DNA of 64,000 nucleotides from Mesorhizobium sp. WSM3860 (GCF_002294995.1 NZ_NSGF01000006.1:228568-292567), one strand, 5' to 3'; shown: positions 36,936 to 46,673, counted from the first letter of the stretch. The notes: generated by a model from the letters alone, not told the origin. Numbers and translations: made by a program.

Positions 36936-37520
36936 ATGGCGTCGCCGATCATCGACTTCCTGCTGACCCGCAATTCAGCGCCGATTCCGGATCTCAAGGA
37001 GCCGGCGCCGAGCGATGCGGAAATCGCCACGATGATCGCCGCGGCCTCGCGGGTACCGGACCATGGCCGCCTCGAGCCCTGGCGGTTTATCGTCTACCGC
37101 GGCGAGGCGCGGGTCGAGATCGGCAAGAAGCTCGCGGCGCTTGCCGAGCAGCGCGAAGGACCGCTGCCGGAGGGGCGCCGCAACCAGGAACTGGCGCGCT
37201 TCTCGCGCGCCCCGCTGGTGATCGGCGTAGTCTCCGTGCCGCGGGAGAACCCAAAGATCCCGCAATGGGAGATGTTCCTGTCGGGCGGAATGGCGGCTAT
37301 GAATCTGATGATCGCAGCCAACGCGCTGGGCTATGGCACCAACATGATCAGCAACTGGTATTCCGACGTTGCGGAGGGCAGGGCGATCCTCGGGCTGTCG
37401 CCGCAGGAACGCGTCATCGGCTTTGTCCATATCGGCTCGTACCAGGGACCGGCGCCCGAGCGGCCGCGGCCCGATCCGGCGAAGCTTTATGCCGAGTACA
37501 CCGGGCCGTGGGCCGGCTGA
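36936..37520 (+). CDS. Nitroreductase family protein (YdjA-like)
   Basis: A 194-residue FMN-dependent oxidoreductase. It has the N-terminal helix ending in RVPDHGRLEPWRF, which binds FMN phosphate, and an AANALGYGTNMISNWY core typical of the minimal NfsB/YdjA type. The substrate is unknown. It is followed one base later by a flavin reductase-like gene, so the two are probably co-translated and may function together. Confidence 0.85.
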   Translation: MASPIIDFLLTRNSAPIPDLKEPAPSDAEIATMIAAASRVPDHGRLEPWRFIVYRGEARVEIGKKLAALAEQREGPLPEGRRNQELARFSRAPLVIGVVSVPRENPKIPQWEMFLSGGMAAMNLMIAANALGYGTNMISNWYSDVAEGRAILGLSPQERVIGFVHIGSYQGPAPERPRPDPAKLYAEYTGPWAG

Positions 37521-37521
37521 G

Positions 37522-38130
37522 ATGTTCTACGAGCCATCCAAGGGGCACGGCCTGCCGCACGATCCGTCGAAGGCGATCGTTGCACCCCGCCCCATCGGAT
37601 GGATCTCGACATTGAACAAGGCCGGTGAGATCAACCTAGCGCCCTATTCCTTCTTCAACGCCTTTTCGACACGTCCCTTCATCGTCTGGTTCTCATCCGA
37701 AGGCGCGAAGGACAGCGCCACCTTCGCTGAAGAAACCGGCGAATTCGTCGCCAATCTCGTCAGCCGCGAGCTTGCCGAGAAGATGAACCGCACGGCCGTC
37801 GATGCGCCGCGCGGCGTCAGCGAGTTCACCTATGCCGATCTCGCCATGGCGCCGTCGCGCCTCGTCGCGCCGCCGCGCGTGGCGGAAGCGCCCGCCGCCC
37901 TCGAATGCAAGGTGACCGAGATATTTCGGCCGCGGGCGCTGGACGGTACGGAAACCAGCGCCATCGTCATCGCCGGCGAGGTCGTCGGCGTCCACATCGA
38001 GGATGCTTATCTCAGGGACGGCCTGTTCGACATCGTCAGGGCCGGCAATGTCGCCCGGCTCGGCTATATGGACTATGCCAGCGTCAACGAGATTTTCTCG
38101 ATGCGGCGGCCGCGCTGGGGCAAGGATTGA
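37522..38130 (+). CDS. Flavin reductase-like protein (split-barrel FMN-binding)
   Basis: A 202-residue protein of the flavin reductase-like / DIM6-NTAB split-barrel family. The FMN-binding pattern IVAPRPIGWISTLNKAGE and APYSFFNAFS is present. It binds FMN and could supply reduced flavin to a partner or be an oxidoreductase in itself. ATG 37522 lies 1 base after the previous stop. Confidence 0.85.
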   Translation: MFYEPSKGHGLPHDPSKAIVAPRPIGWISTLNKAGEINLAPYSFFNAFSTRPFIVWFSSEGAKDSATFAEETGEFVANLVSRELAEKMNRTAVDAPRGVSEFTYADLAMAPSRLVAPPRVAEAPAALECKVTEIFRPRALDGTETSAIVIAGEVVGVHIEDAYLRDGLFDIVRAGNVARLGYMDYASVNEIFSMRRPRWGKD

Positions 38131-38159
38131 CCGGAGGAGCATGTCATCGAAGGTGGGGC

Positions 38160-38834
38160 ATGGTCGCGAAATTGATTGCCCAGACATTCCTGTGGTTCGG
38201 CTTCATGGGCGCACTGCTCTTCATGTCGGCCGGAACGCTGAACTGGCCTCAAGCGTGGGTGTATCTGGTGCTGATGGTCGGGCTAAGCCTGACGCTGGGC
38301 GTGGGGTTGGCCCAGCGCGATCCCGGCCTGATGAAAGAAAGGCTGAGCCCGCCAATCCAGAAGGGTCAAAGCTCGGCGGACAAGGTGCTGCTCTCGACAT
38401 TGCTCGTCGCCATCTTTGCATGGTTGGTCTTGATGGGGCTCGACTTCCGCAACGGCTGGTCGCCAGTTCCCGTTTGGGTCCAGGTTGTCGGCGCGGTCGT
38501 GCTGCTGCTCGGAATCTGGATCTGTTACCTGACGATGCTGGAGAACAGTTTCGCGGCGCCTGTCGTGAAGATCCAGGACGAGCGCGGGCAGAAGGTGATC
38601 ACCAGCGGCCCCTACAGCTATGTCCGTCATCCGATGTATGGCGGCGCCATTCTGTTTTTCGCCGGCACGGCGCTGCTGCTCGGCTCGTGGTGGGGGCTGG
38701 CGTCAGTGCTCCTTTTCATCGTGCTGCTGGCCATCCGCACGTTCATCGAGGAGAAGGCGCTGCGGACAGGTCTGCAAGGCTATGACGACTACACGGCTCA
38801 CGTTCGCTACAAGCTGATCCCCATGGTCTGGTAA
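38160..38834 (+). CDS. Isoprenylcysteine carboxyl-methyltransferase-like membrane protein
   Basis: A 224-residue integral membrane protein with four to five hydrophobic segments. The signature GPYSYVRHPMYGG near residue 150, with the RHP and the downstream EE in FIEEKAL, matches the SAM-binding site of the ICMT/PEMT methyltransferases. The substrate in bacteria is not known. It follows the flavin reductase gene by 29 bases. Confidence 0.8.
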   Translation: MVAKLIAQTFLWFGFMGALLFMSAGTLNWPQAWVYLVLMVGLSLTLGVGLAQRDPGLMKERLSPPIQKGQSSADKVLLSTLLVAIFAWLVLMGLDFRNGWSPVPVWVQVVGAVVLLLGIWICYLTMLENSFAAPVVKIQDERGQKVITSGPYSYVRHPMYGGAILFFAGTALLLGSWWGLASVLLFIVLLAIRTFIEEKALRTGLQGYDDYTAHVRYKLIPMVW

Positions 38835-38842
38835 TAGGCGGT

Positions 38843-39724
38843 TCAGGCTGAAAGTCCCGCCGCTCTCGCGCGTGCCAGCAGCCGCTCCGCGAGCCGCAGA
38901 TGCGGCCGATCATACATCTTGCCGCCGATGCCGACGACGCCCGGATTTCCCGCCGCCGCGAAGGCGTCGACGATCGCACGCGATCGTTCGAGCGCCTCGG
39001 CCGACGGCGTGAAGGCGGCGTTGATGACTGGTACTTGCGCCGGATGGATCGCCAACTTGCCGGTAAAGCCGTCGCGCTCGGCCTCTCTGCATTCGGCTTC
39101 GAAAGCGGCCATGTCGCGGAAATCCGGAAAGACGGTATCGATCGCCGCGACTTCGGCCGCGCCTGCCGCCAGGATGGTCATCGTGCGCGCCAGGCGGAAG
39201 ACATCGGTGTAGCGGCCGCTCTCGTCGCGTGCCGAACGCGCGCCGATCGCGGCGGACAGGTCCTCTGCTCCCCAGGTCAGGCCTGCGAGACGCGTGCTTG
39301 CCCCGGCGTAGCTCGCCGCCGCCAGCAGGCCGGACGCGGTTTCGGTGATGATCGGCAGGATCTTTATGCCGCCATCCGGCAAGCCGCTTTCGGCTTCGTG
39401 CACCCGAAGCTTGGCCGCGAGCTGCTGGACGTCCTGTCCGCTGTTCAACTTCGGCAGCATGACCCCGTCCGGCTTCACCGGGACGAGCGCCGCAAGATCA
39501 TCGTCGGTCAGGCCGGTCGATAGGTCGTTGACGCGCACGTAGATGGCGGAGCTGGTCTGCTGTCGGTGGCCGGCGATGAAGTTCGCCGCGGCTTCGCGGG
39601 CGGTCGCCTTGTTGCCGGCAGCGACCGAATCCTCGAGGTCGACGATCACCACGTCGGCGCCGGCGCCAAAGCCCTTTGCCAGCTTGCGCTCGGAATCGCC
39701 CGGCACGAAGAGCAGCGAGCGCAT
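38843..39724 (-). CDS. HpcH/HpaI aldolase, CitE-like CoA ester lyase
   Basis: A 293-residue TIM-barrel enzyme of the CitE/malyl-CoA lyase family. Visible are RSLLFVPGDSERKL, the metal-binding VIVDLEDSVA, VMLPKLN, LTWGAEDLSA and KLAIHPAQVPVIN. These cleave or form hydroxyacyl-CoA esters. ATG 39724 overlaps the previous stop by one base (TGATG), so it is translationally coupled to the MaoC hydratase upstream. A citramalyl- or malyl-CoA type reaction is likely, but the substrate is inferred. Confidence 0.85.
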   Translation of the reverse strand: MRSLLFVPGDSERKLAKGFGAGADVVIVDLEDSVAAGNKATAREAAANFIAGHRQQTSSAIYVRVNDLSTGLTDDDLAALVPVKPDGVMLPKLNSGQDVQQLAAKLRVHEAESGLPDGGIKILPIITETASGLLAAASYAGASTRLAGLTWGAEDLSAAIGARSARDESGRYTDVFRLARTMTILAAGAAEVAAIDTVFPDFRDMAAFEAECREAERDGFTGKLAIHPAQVPVINAAFTPSAEALERSRAIVDAFAAAGNPGVVGIGGKMYDRPHLRLAERLLARARAAGLSA

Positions 39725-40176
39725 CAGGACGCCTTCTTCATCATCATCGCCTGCCGCGTGCATTTGGCGACAAGAACATCGTTCTGATTATAGGCGCGGT
39801 GCTCGAATTCGACGATGCCGCGATCGGGCTTCGACCTGGACTCGCGCACCGAAACGACCGTGGTTTCGACCCGGATCGTGTCGCCATGGAAGACCGGGTG
39901 CGGGAAGACGGTCTCCTTCATGCCAAGATTGGCGACGGTGGTGCCGACGGTGATATCGTTCACCGAGATGCCGATCATCAGGCCGAGCGTGAACAGCGAA
40001 TTGACCAAGGGCTTGCCCCATTCGCTCTTCGCGGCGAAGTCGAAGTCGATGTGGAGCGGCTGCGGGTTCAGCGTCATCACCGAAAACAGCATGTTGTCGC
40101 TTTCGGTGACGGTCTTGCGCAGCGTGTGCCGGAAGACGCGGCCGACGACGAACTCCTCCAGATAAAGCCCGGCCAT
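39724..40176 (-). CDS. MaoC-like enoyl-CoA hydratase
   Basis: A 150-residue hot-dog fold protein. The catalytic pattern FSVMTLNPQPLHID matches the R-specific hydratase active site (Asp/His dyad in NxxxxHxD). It hydrates an unsaturated acyl-CoA. It is the first gene of a two-gene unit with the CitE-like lyase, so the pair could convert an enoyl-CoA to a hydroxyacyl-CoA and then cleave it, as mesaconyl-CoA hydratase and a lyase do in related pathways (inference). Confidence 0.85.
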   Translation of the reverse strand: MAGLYLEEFVVGRVFRHTLRKTVTESDNMLFSVMTLNPQPLHIDFDFAAKSEWGKPLVNSLFTLGLMIGISVNDITVGTTVANLGMKETVFPHPVFHGDTIRVETTVVSVRESRSKPDRGIVEFEHRAYNQNDVLVAKCTRQAMMMKKAS

Positions 40177-40326
40177 AGTCGATCTCCTCCGCTATCCCTG
40201 TTTGATAGGCGTTGGCTGCAAAGCCATCAAGCCGGTTAAGAAACATGGTGAACCGTTCGTAAACCATTTCCAGCTTATCGTTCCCAACGGGGCCGAAACG
40301 TTTCGGCAAGGGCGTAGCTGATCGGC

Positions 40327-41448
40327 ATGGTTGTTTCGCATTTTCTAAAGTGGATCGATAAGGCAAGGGTTTCCGAGCGCGCTGCCGCCGCAAGCGCGCT
40401 GGCCCGCGCCTACATCAATTCCGACCTGCCGTTCGAGGATCGCTGCGCCGCCGAGGCGGCGCTCACGCTGCTGCTCGACGACGTTTCCGCCAAGGTCCGG
40501 CAGGCGCTCGCCGAAGCGCTGTCGATGAGCCACCAAGCGCCGCCGCAGGTGATCGCAGCGCTCGCTTCCGACCAGCCGGAAGTGGCGGCGCTGGTGCTGG
40601 CCCGTTCGCCCTTGCTTACCGATGCCGATCTGATCGAGCGCGTCGCCTGCGGCCAGAAGGCCACCCAAAAGCTGATAGCCAACCGTCCCGTCGTCTCAAT
40701 GTCGTTGGCGGCAGCCATCGCCGAGATCGGCGAGCCGGAAGCCTGCGCCACGCTGGTCGCCAACAGCCGCGCCGATATTGCATCGCTGAGCTTCCGCCGC
40801 ATGGCCGAACGGCACGGCCACCTGCCGCTGGTGCGTGAGGCGCTGATCGCCGACGCGCGGCTTCCCGCCGACTGCCGGCACATGCTTTTGGTCAAGCTTG
40901 GCGAGACGCTGAAGGGATCGCCGCTGGTGCTGGCGCTGATGGGGGCGGCACGGGCAGACCGCGTGATGCGCGACGCCTGCGTGAAGGCTTCGGTGACGCT
41001 GATCGAGGGCACGCGCGCCGAGGAGCACGCAGCACTCATCGAGCATCTCAGACTGCGCGGCGATCTCACCGCGAGCTTCATCATCCGCACCATCGCGCAT
41101 GGCAAGGTCGACTTCTTCGGCTCGGCGCTGGTGGCGCTGGCCCAGCAATCCGAGCAGCGGGTGAGGGCGCTGCTCGCCGGCGGGCACGACGTTGCGCTGC
41201 AGGCGCTGTTCCGCAGCGCAGGCCTCGCCGCCGCCACGCACGGCATCATCCTGCGCGCGCTGAAAATCTGGCGCGAGGTCGCCAACGGCAAGCGCGTCGC
41301 CGGTGTGCAGGAGGTGAGCTGGCTGATGCTGAAGGAACTCGGCGGGCAATCGGCCGAGGGCGTTCTTGCCGGACTGGTGAAGTCGATCCATCTCGACGCG
41401 CTGCGTGAGAACGCGCGCGGGCATGCGCTGGCAATTGCTGCGGCGTAG
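40327..41448 (+). CDS. DUF2336 domain protein
   Basis: A 373-residue all-alpha protein with many short repeats such as ASALARAYINSDLPFEDRCA and VRQALAEALS, resembling HEAT/ARM-like helices of the DUF2336 family. This family is conserved in alphaproteobacteria and has no settled role; links to cell-cycle and stress regulation have been suggested. There is no signal peptide. It stands alone, 151 bases from the minus-strand MaoC gene. Confidence 0.8.
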   Translation: MVVSHFLKWIDKARVSERAAAASALARAYINSDLPFEDRCAAEAALTLLLDDVSAKVRQALAEALSMSHQAPPQVIAALASDQPEVAALVLARSPLLTDADLIERVACGQKATQKLIANRPVVSMSLAAAIAEIGEPEACATLVANSRADIASLSFRRMAERHGHLPLVREALIADARLPADCRHMLLVKLGETLKGSPLVLALMGAARADRVMRDACVKASVTLIEGTRAEEHAALIEHLRLRGDLTASFIIRTIAHGKVDFFGSALVALAQQSEQRVRALLAGGHDVALQALFRSAGLAAATHGIILRALKIWREVANGKRVAGVQEVSWLMLKELGGQSAEGVLAGLVKSIHLDALRENARGHALAIAAA

Positions 41449-41507
41449 CCGGATCGCCGCACTCCCGTAACGTTGTACGCTGTGAAATCTGGTACTATGT
41501 GTGAGCG

Positions 41508-41849
41508 ATGCGCCGACTTGCCGAAAAACAACGTGCCCAAGTCCCGGTTGAAATTCAACCGCTGATTGACGCGATCAAGGTTCGCTTGAATCCAGAATCT
41601 ATTTGGCTGTTTGGGAGCCGAGCTCGAGGAGATAATCGTCCCGACAGCGATTGGGATATTCTCGTTGCACTGCCGGACGATGCGAAACCCGAATTGCTCG
41701 ATCCCCTGGTGGCCTGGACGATAAAGAATGAGATCGGAATTCCCGCCACTATTCTTTCCACGACATCCAGTGACCTGGCGGCTAGCTGGAACTCCAAGAA
41801 TACGATCGCATATGACGTTGCTCGAGGCGGCCGCCGCCTAGATGTCTGA
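41508..41849 (+). CDS. MNT-type nucleotidyltransferase domain protein
   Basis: A 113-residue minimal nucleotidyltransferase. The signature LFGSRARGDNRPDSDWDI (residues 35-52) carries GSxARG and the two metal-binding aspartates (D50 and D52), so catalytic capacity is preserved. In MNT-HEPN modules the MNT protein is the antitoxin and adenylylates the HEPN toxin. The stop overlaps a likely HEPN start (ATG 41842) by 8 bases. The C-terminus, SKNTIAYDVARGGRRLDV, fits the family. Confidence 0.8.
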   Translation: MRRLAEKQRAQVPVEIQPLIDAIKVRLNPESIWLFGSRARGDNRPDSDWDILVALPDDAKPELLDPLVAWTIKNEIGIPATILSTTSSDLAASWNSKNTIAYDVARGGRRLDV

Positions 41850-42302
41850 CCAGTGGACGATAGCCAGCGCCCTTGATTGGCGAATGGATGCATCAGCGAC
41901 GCACGTCTCCTGGCCGGTTCAGGGTCCCGGAACGCGGCGTATCTGAGCGAACAGGCGCTCGAGCAGATTGTCCGGGCTCTGGCGACTTCCGAAGCAATTC
42001 ACATAGAGCGTCACGATGCCCACCAACTGGACAAGGTGATAAGGCGATTTCCGGAAGACAGTGCCGAGAAACTGGCATTGAAGTCTTTTGCATGGCTGGA
42101 GGCCTACGCGACAACTTTTCGATACCCGTCGCCGTCTGGTCGGATACCTCCCGCCCCAGATAAGTTAAAGCTTGATGAGGCCATCGATGGCATCTCGAAT
42201 CTTATCTTGCGGGTCGCGGGCCACTTCGAGGTCGATCTCACGGATGACGCCAAGCCGGCAAGAGTGGTTGTACCGATGCGTAAGCCGCAGGCTAAGACGT
42301 GA
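41842..42302 (+). pseudogene. HEPN domain protein, probably frameshifted near the 5' end
   Basis: The body from about 41890 to 42302 codes for a HEPN-fold protein: ISDARLLAGSGSRNAAYLSEQALEQIVRAL, and later SFAWLEAYATTFRYPSPSGR. But its frame opens only after a TGA at 41874-41876, leaving TTG 41877 as start. An ATG at 41842, overlapping the MNT gene in the usual way, begins MSDQWTIASALDWR and joins the body if one base is added near 41880-41890. So either a one-base deletion has disabled the toxin, or a TTG start is used. The frame beyond is intact. Confidence 0.55.
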
Positions 42303-42320
42303 GATCGGCCTGGTCGAGCG

Positions 42321-44387
42321 CTACACCCGGCCCTTCGCGAAGAAACCCGGATAGCCCTCCATCGCCGCGGCGATGATGCGCAGCGACGCGGCGACCTGCA
42401 GCATTTCGGCGCGGTCGCCGCGGTCGGCGATGCTGGCCGCATATTGCCGCGCCACGGCGATGGTCGAGGTCTGCGGCTCGCCATGCCTCCTGAACAGCAA
42501 TTCCCGCGCCAGGCCGCGCAGGAAGTTGCCGATCGACTCCACCGTCTCGCGTGGTACGGCGGAGTTCAATTGCGCTTGGCGCAGCCGCAGCACTTCGAGG
42601 CCGACGGTCACGGCGCCAATGCTGCCGCCAAGAATAGGGTCGCCTTTCCTGCCTGTCTGCTGCAGTTGCGGCATCAACTGGTTGATCCGGTCATAGGCCA
42701 GGCTTTCGAAGGCCGAACGCCTGGGGACGCGCTCATGCAGGCAAAGGCGCGCCAGGTCCTCGCGCATCGCCTGCGAGATGCGCTCAACGGTGGCCCAGGG
42801 ATTGGCCGGCAGAACGACGATGAACACGCCGATGGCGATCAGGATGCCGGCCAGGATCGATGCCGACCCGGCGAAGAACGGGCCGGGATCATAGGTCATC
42901 ATCTGGTGCGGGCTGAGGAAAGCCAAGAAATTGATAGCGAAGGCGGTGGCCACGCCGACATGCCGCGGATTGGCCATGCCGAGCGCCGCCGGCACCAGGA
43001 TCGGCACGACAAAGATCGTGAACCAGCCGAAGCCGGGCAGCGCCGGCATTGCGATCTGGCCGACGAGGAAAGCGAAGGGTAGCGCGAGGAGCGTTCCGGT
43101 GAAGAAGCCCCAGGCCGACTGAACCGGATCGGGACGTGCCGCGAACAGACTTGAGACGACGGCGACGAGAATGACGCTGCCCGCCGCCTCCGACCATTTG
43201 GTGGTCAGCCAGAAGGCGGCCACCAGAAGCGTGGCGAGCGCGGCGCGCACCGCATTGCGCCAGGCAGCATGATAGTCGCGGTGCACGATCAGGGCCGGCT
43301 GCTGCCGCTCACGGGACGCCTTGGAAACCGGGGAGCGAAGCGCGTCCAGGCCACGCATCACCTGCTTCAGCGCCTCTGCGAAATCGGCGGCGATGGTGAG
43401 GCGGGTGATGGTTCCGACCTTGTCTTCGCCGGGATCGCTGGCCACAGGCGGCGTCTCTCTTGCCTGGGTCGCTATCGCGTCGAGCCGCGCCACCCATGGG
43501 CCGGTGTCGTCCAGCGCGCCGGGCGTCATCGCGAGTTCGCCGACGAACGCCTTCAACTCGCTGCGCACCGGAATGAGCGTCGCATTCTTCGGCGCGGCGT
43601 GGGTATGCAGCGCGCGGGCCGCCGAGAGTGCCCACAGGAGTTGTCCGATCGTGCGCCGGACCGGATGGGCGCGGGTGGCGAAGCTCGGCGCCTCGAGGCG
43701 CGCATAAGTGCGCATTTCGGCAAGCGTCTGGGCGTCGGTGATCAGCTTGCGCTGAAGAGCGGCAAGGCCGGCCGGATCGCCGCCGGAAAAGGCGCCTGAG
43801 GCATAGTCGGCGAGATCGAGGATGCTGCGCTTCAGCCTGGAGATGATGGCGTCCGCCGCAAGCTTCGGCAGGATCAGCCGGCTGGTGACGCCGGCGCAGA
43901 CGATGCCAAGCACAATTTCGGCGCAGCGCGCGACGGCGAGATCGACGACGAGATGCGGCTGCCCGAATGCCGGCAGGCTGATGATCATCGCCGTATAGCC
44001 GGCAAGGGCGGCGCCGTAGGCTTCCGGATTGCGCAACAGCGAGGAGACGAGGGTGCAGACGCCGATCCATTGTGCCAGCACCGTCACCAAGAACCAGGGA
44101 TTGGAGCTGAACAGCAATGTGATGCCAATCGCTGCCAGGCCGCCGGCCAGCGTGCCGAGCAGCCGGTAGAAGCCCTTCGCCAGCACCATACCGGCCACGG
44201 GCTGCGCGACGATGAACACGGTCATCATCGCCCATTGCGGATGGTCGAGCTCCAGGGCGTAAGCGGCAAGCAGCGCGATCAGCCCGGCCGAAACCGTGCG
44301 CAGGGCGAAAATCCAGTCCGAGCGCGTCGGCTGAGTCAGCTCACTTAACGATGTCCCGGCTAGATCCTTCAGCCGCGTCCAGGTCAC
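42321..44387 (-). CDS. FUSC family inner-membrane protein (YccS/AaeB-like)
   Basis: A 688-residue protein with two blocks of hydrophobic helices (about residues 20-150 and 375-520), each followed by a cytoplasmic alpha domain. This is the fusaric-acid-resistance/aromatic-acid efflux layout. The substrate is unknown. GTG 44387 is chosen as start because GGAGA lies 7 bases upstream; TTG 44393 is in frame too. It lies 37 bases downstream of parE on the same strand. Confidence 0.85.
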   Translation of the reverse strand: MTWTRLKDLAGTSLSELTQPTRSDWIFALRTVSAGLIALLAAYALELDHPQWAMMTVFIVAQPVAGMVLAKGFYRLLGTLAGGLAAIGITLLFSSNPWFLVTVLAQWIGVCTLVSSLLRNPEAYGAALAGYTAMIISLPAFGQPHLVVDLAVARCAEIVLGIVCAGVTSRLILPKLAADAIISRLKRSILDLADYASGAFSGGDPAGLAALQRKLITDAQTLAEMRTYARLEAPSFATRAHPVRRTIGQLLWALSAARALHTHAAPKNATLIPVRSELKAFVGELAMTPGALDDTGPWVARLDAIATQARETPPVASDPGEDKVGTITRLTIAADFAEALKQVMRGLDALRSPVSKASRERQQPALIVHRDYHAAWRNAVRAALATLLVAAFWLTTKWSEAAGSVILVAVVSSLFAARPDPVQSAWGFFTGTLLALPFAFLVGQIAMPALPGFGWFTIFVVPILVPAALGMANPRHVGVATAFAINFLAFLSPHQMMTYDPGPFFAGSASILAGILIAIGVFIVVLPANPWATVERISQAMREDLARLCLHERVPRRSAFESLAYDRINQLMPQLQQTGRKGDPILGGSIGAVTVGLEVLRLRQAQLNSAVPRETVESIGNFLRGLARELLFRRHGEPQTSTIAVARQYAASIADRGDRAEMLQVAASLRIIAAAMEGYPGFFAKGRV

Positions 44388-44430
44388 ATGCAAGTCTCCG
44401 TGCCGGAGCCTGTTATGGACCAGTCGGCGT

Positions 44431-46494
44431 TCAGATATCCAGCACGTCGGCCTCGGCGAATTCGGCGCGTTCCTGGATGAAGCGGAAGCGCGCCTCGGGC
44501 TTGGTGCCCATCAGCGCGTCGACGGCGTCCTTGGTCGCCTGCTCGGCATCGATCACGTCGACCCTGAGAAGCGTGCGCTTCCTCGGGTCCATTGTGGTTT
44601 CCTTGAGCTGTGAGGCCATCATCTCGCCAAGGCCCTTGAAGCGGCCGATCTCGACCTTGCCGCGCCCGGTGAATTCGGTGCGCAGCAGTTCGTCCTTGTG
44701 CGCGTCGTCCCGCGCATAGGCCACCTTGCCGCCCTGACGGATCGAATAGAGCGGCGGCACGGCCATATAGAGATGGCCACCGCGGATCAGGTTCGGCATC
44801 TCCTGGTAGAAGAAGGTGATCAAAAGCGAAGCGATATGCGCGCCGTCAACGTCGGCGTCAGTCATGATGATCACGCGGTCGTAGCGCAGGTCCTCGTCGC
44901 GATATTTCGAGCGCGTGCCGCAGCCGAGCGCCTGGATCAGGTCGGAAATCTGCTGGTTGGCGGCAAGCTTGTCGTTGCCGGCGCTGGCGACGTTGAGGAT
45001 CTTGCCGCGCAGCGGCAGCACCGCCTGGCTGGCGCGGTCGCGCGCCTGCTTGGCTGAGCCTCCGGCCGAGTCGCCCTCGACGATGAAGATCTCGGCGCCG
45101 GCCGCGGCATTCTGGGTGCAGTCGGCGAGCTTGCCCGGCAGTCGCAGCTTGCGCACCGCGCTCTTGCGCGACACTTCCTTTTCCTGGCGCCGGCGCACAC
45201 GCTCGTCGGCGCGCGCGATGACCCATTCGAGAAGCTTCGAGGCTTCCTGCGGGTTGTCGGCCAGCCAGTGGTCGAACGGATCGCGGATGGCGGTTTCGAC
45301 GATGCGCATCGCCTCGATGGTGGCCAGCCTGTCCTTGGTCTGGCCGACGAATTCCGGCTCTCGGATGAATACCGACAGCATGCCGGCGGCCGAGATCATG
45401 ACGTCCTCGGTCGTGACGATCGAGGCGCGCTTGTTGCCGATGAGGTCGGCATAAGCGCGAAGCCCGCGCGTCAGCACGTTGCGGAAGCCCGCCTCATGCG
45501 TGCCGCCCTCGGGAGTGGGAATCGTATTGCAGTAGGAGTTGAGGAAGCCGTCGCCACCGAACCAGGTCACCGCCCATTCGAGCGAGCCGTGGCCGCCCTG
45601 CTTGTCGCTTTTCCCCGCGAAGACTTCGCGCGTGACCTGGAATTCGTCGCCGAGGGTGGCCTTGAGGTAGTCCTTCAGGCCGCCCGGGAAATGGAACTCG
45701 GCTTTGGCCGGAGTCTGATCCTTTTCCTTGATCAGCGAGGGATCGCAGGTCCAGCGGATCTCGACGCCGCCGAACAGATAGGCCTTCGAGCGCGTCATGC
45801 GGTAGAGCCGGGCAGGCTCGAAGGCGGCGCCCTTGCCGAAGATCTGCTCATCGGGATGGAAGCGGGTCCTGGTGCCGCGGCGGTTGTGCACTTCGCCGAG
45901 ATGCTCCAGCCCGCTCACCGGAACGCCGCGCGAGAAGCGCTGGCGATAGAGCTGGCGCCCGCGCGCGACCTCGACCTCGAGGTGATCGGACAGCGCGTTG
46001 ACTACGGATACGCCGACGCCGTGCAGACCGCCGGAGGTCTCGTAGACCTTGGAGTCGAACTTGCCGCCCGAATGCAGCGTCGTCATGATGACTTCGAGCG
46101 CCGGTTTCTTGAACTTCGGATGCGGATCGATCGGAATGCCGCGGCCATTGTCGGTGACGGTCAGGAAGCCGTCGGCCGAAAGCTCGACGTCGATGAAGGT
46201 GGCGTGGCCGGCCACCGCCTCGTCCATCGAATTGTCGATGACCTCGGCGAAGAGGTGATGCATCGCCTTGTCGTCGGTGCCGCCGATATACATGCCTGGG
46301 CGGCGGCGCACCGGCTCCAGCCCCTCCAGAACCTCGATGTCGGCGGCGCTGTAGCTCTCGCTGCCGTCGCGGGCGGCGGCCGAGCGCTTCGCGGCCTGCA
46401 CCAGCGGATCGGCCGGCCGCGAGGGGGCGCGCACTTGCTGGGGCTGCTTTTCCGGGTTGCCGAAAAGATCGCTGGTGTCGTCCATGCTAGCCAT
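44431..46494 (-). CDS. parE: DNA topoisomerase IV subunit B
   Basis: A 687-residue ATPase subunit of the type II topoisomerase that unlinks daughter chromosomes. The GHKL site EVIDNSMDEAVAGHA, the lid GLHGVGVSVVNALS, and the TOPRIM domain with EGDSAGGSAKQAR and DADVDGAHIASLL are visible. The residue set and length fit ParE over GyrB. ATG 46494 or ATG 46485 (MDDTSDLFG) may be the start. parC is not in the window. Confidence 0.95.
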   Translation of the reverse strand: MASMDDTSDLFGNPEKQPQQVRAPSRPADPLVQAAKRSAAARDGSESYSAADIEVLEGLEPVRRRPGMYIGGTDDKAMHHLFAEVIDNSMDEAVAGHATFIDVELSADGFLTVTDNGRGIPIDPHPKFKKPALEVIMTTLHSGGKFDSKVYETSGGLHGVGVSVVNALSDHLEVEVARGRQLYRQRFSRGVPVSGLEHLGEVHNRRGTRTRFHPDEQIFGKGAAFEPARLYRMTRSKAYLFGGVEIRWTCDPSLIKEKDQTPAKAEFHFPGGLKDYLKATLGDEFQVTREVFAGKSDKQGGHGSLEWAVTWFGGDGFLNSYCNTIPTPEGGTHEAGFRNVLTRGLRAYADLIGNKRASIVTTEDVMISAAGMLSVFIREPEFVGQTKDRLATIEAMRIVETAIRDPFDHWLADNPQEASKLLEWVIARADERVRRRQEKEVSRKSAVRKLRLPGKLADCTQNAAAGAEIFIVEGDSAGGSAKQARDRASQAVLPLRGKILNVASAGNDKLAANQQISDLIQALGCGTRSKYRDEDLRYDRVIIMTDADVDGAHIASLLITFFYQEMPNLIRGGHLYMAVPPLYSIRQGGKVAYARDDAHKDELLRTEFTGRGKVEIGRFKGLGEMMASQLKETTMDPRKRTLLRVDVIDAEQATKDAVDALMGTKPEARFRFIQERAEFAEADVLDI

Positions 46495-46673
46495 TAAGTC
46501 CGGTACTGCGAATCATTCCTCGATACTGCCACGCTTTTGGCGGGCGAACGAGTTCCTGTTCCGTTCAGGGATCAAACTGTCTCTTATTCTAAAACCATTC
46601 GATAACCAAGCCGCCGGAAATAGGGCGGGCTCCGCACCTTTGGATTCCTGATTCTTTAACATTAACGCCTAGC

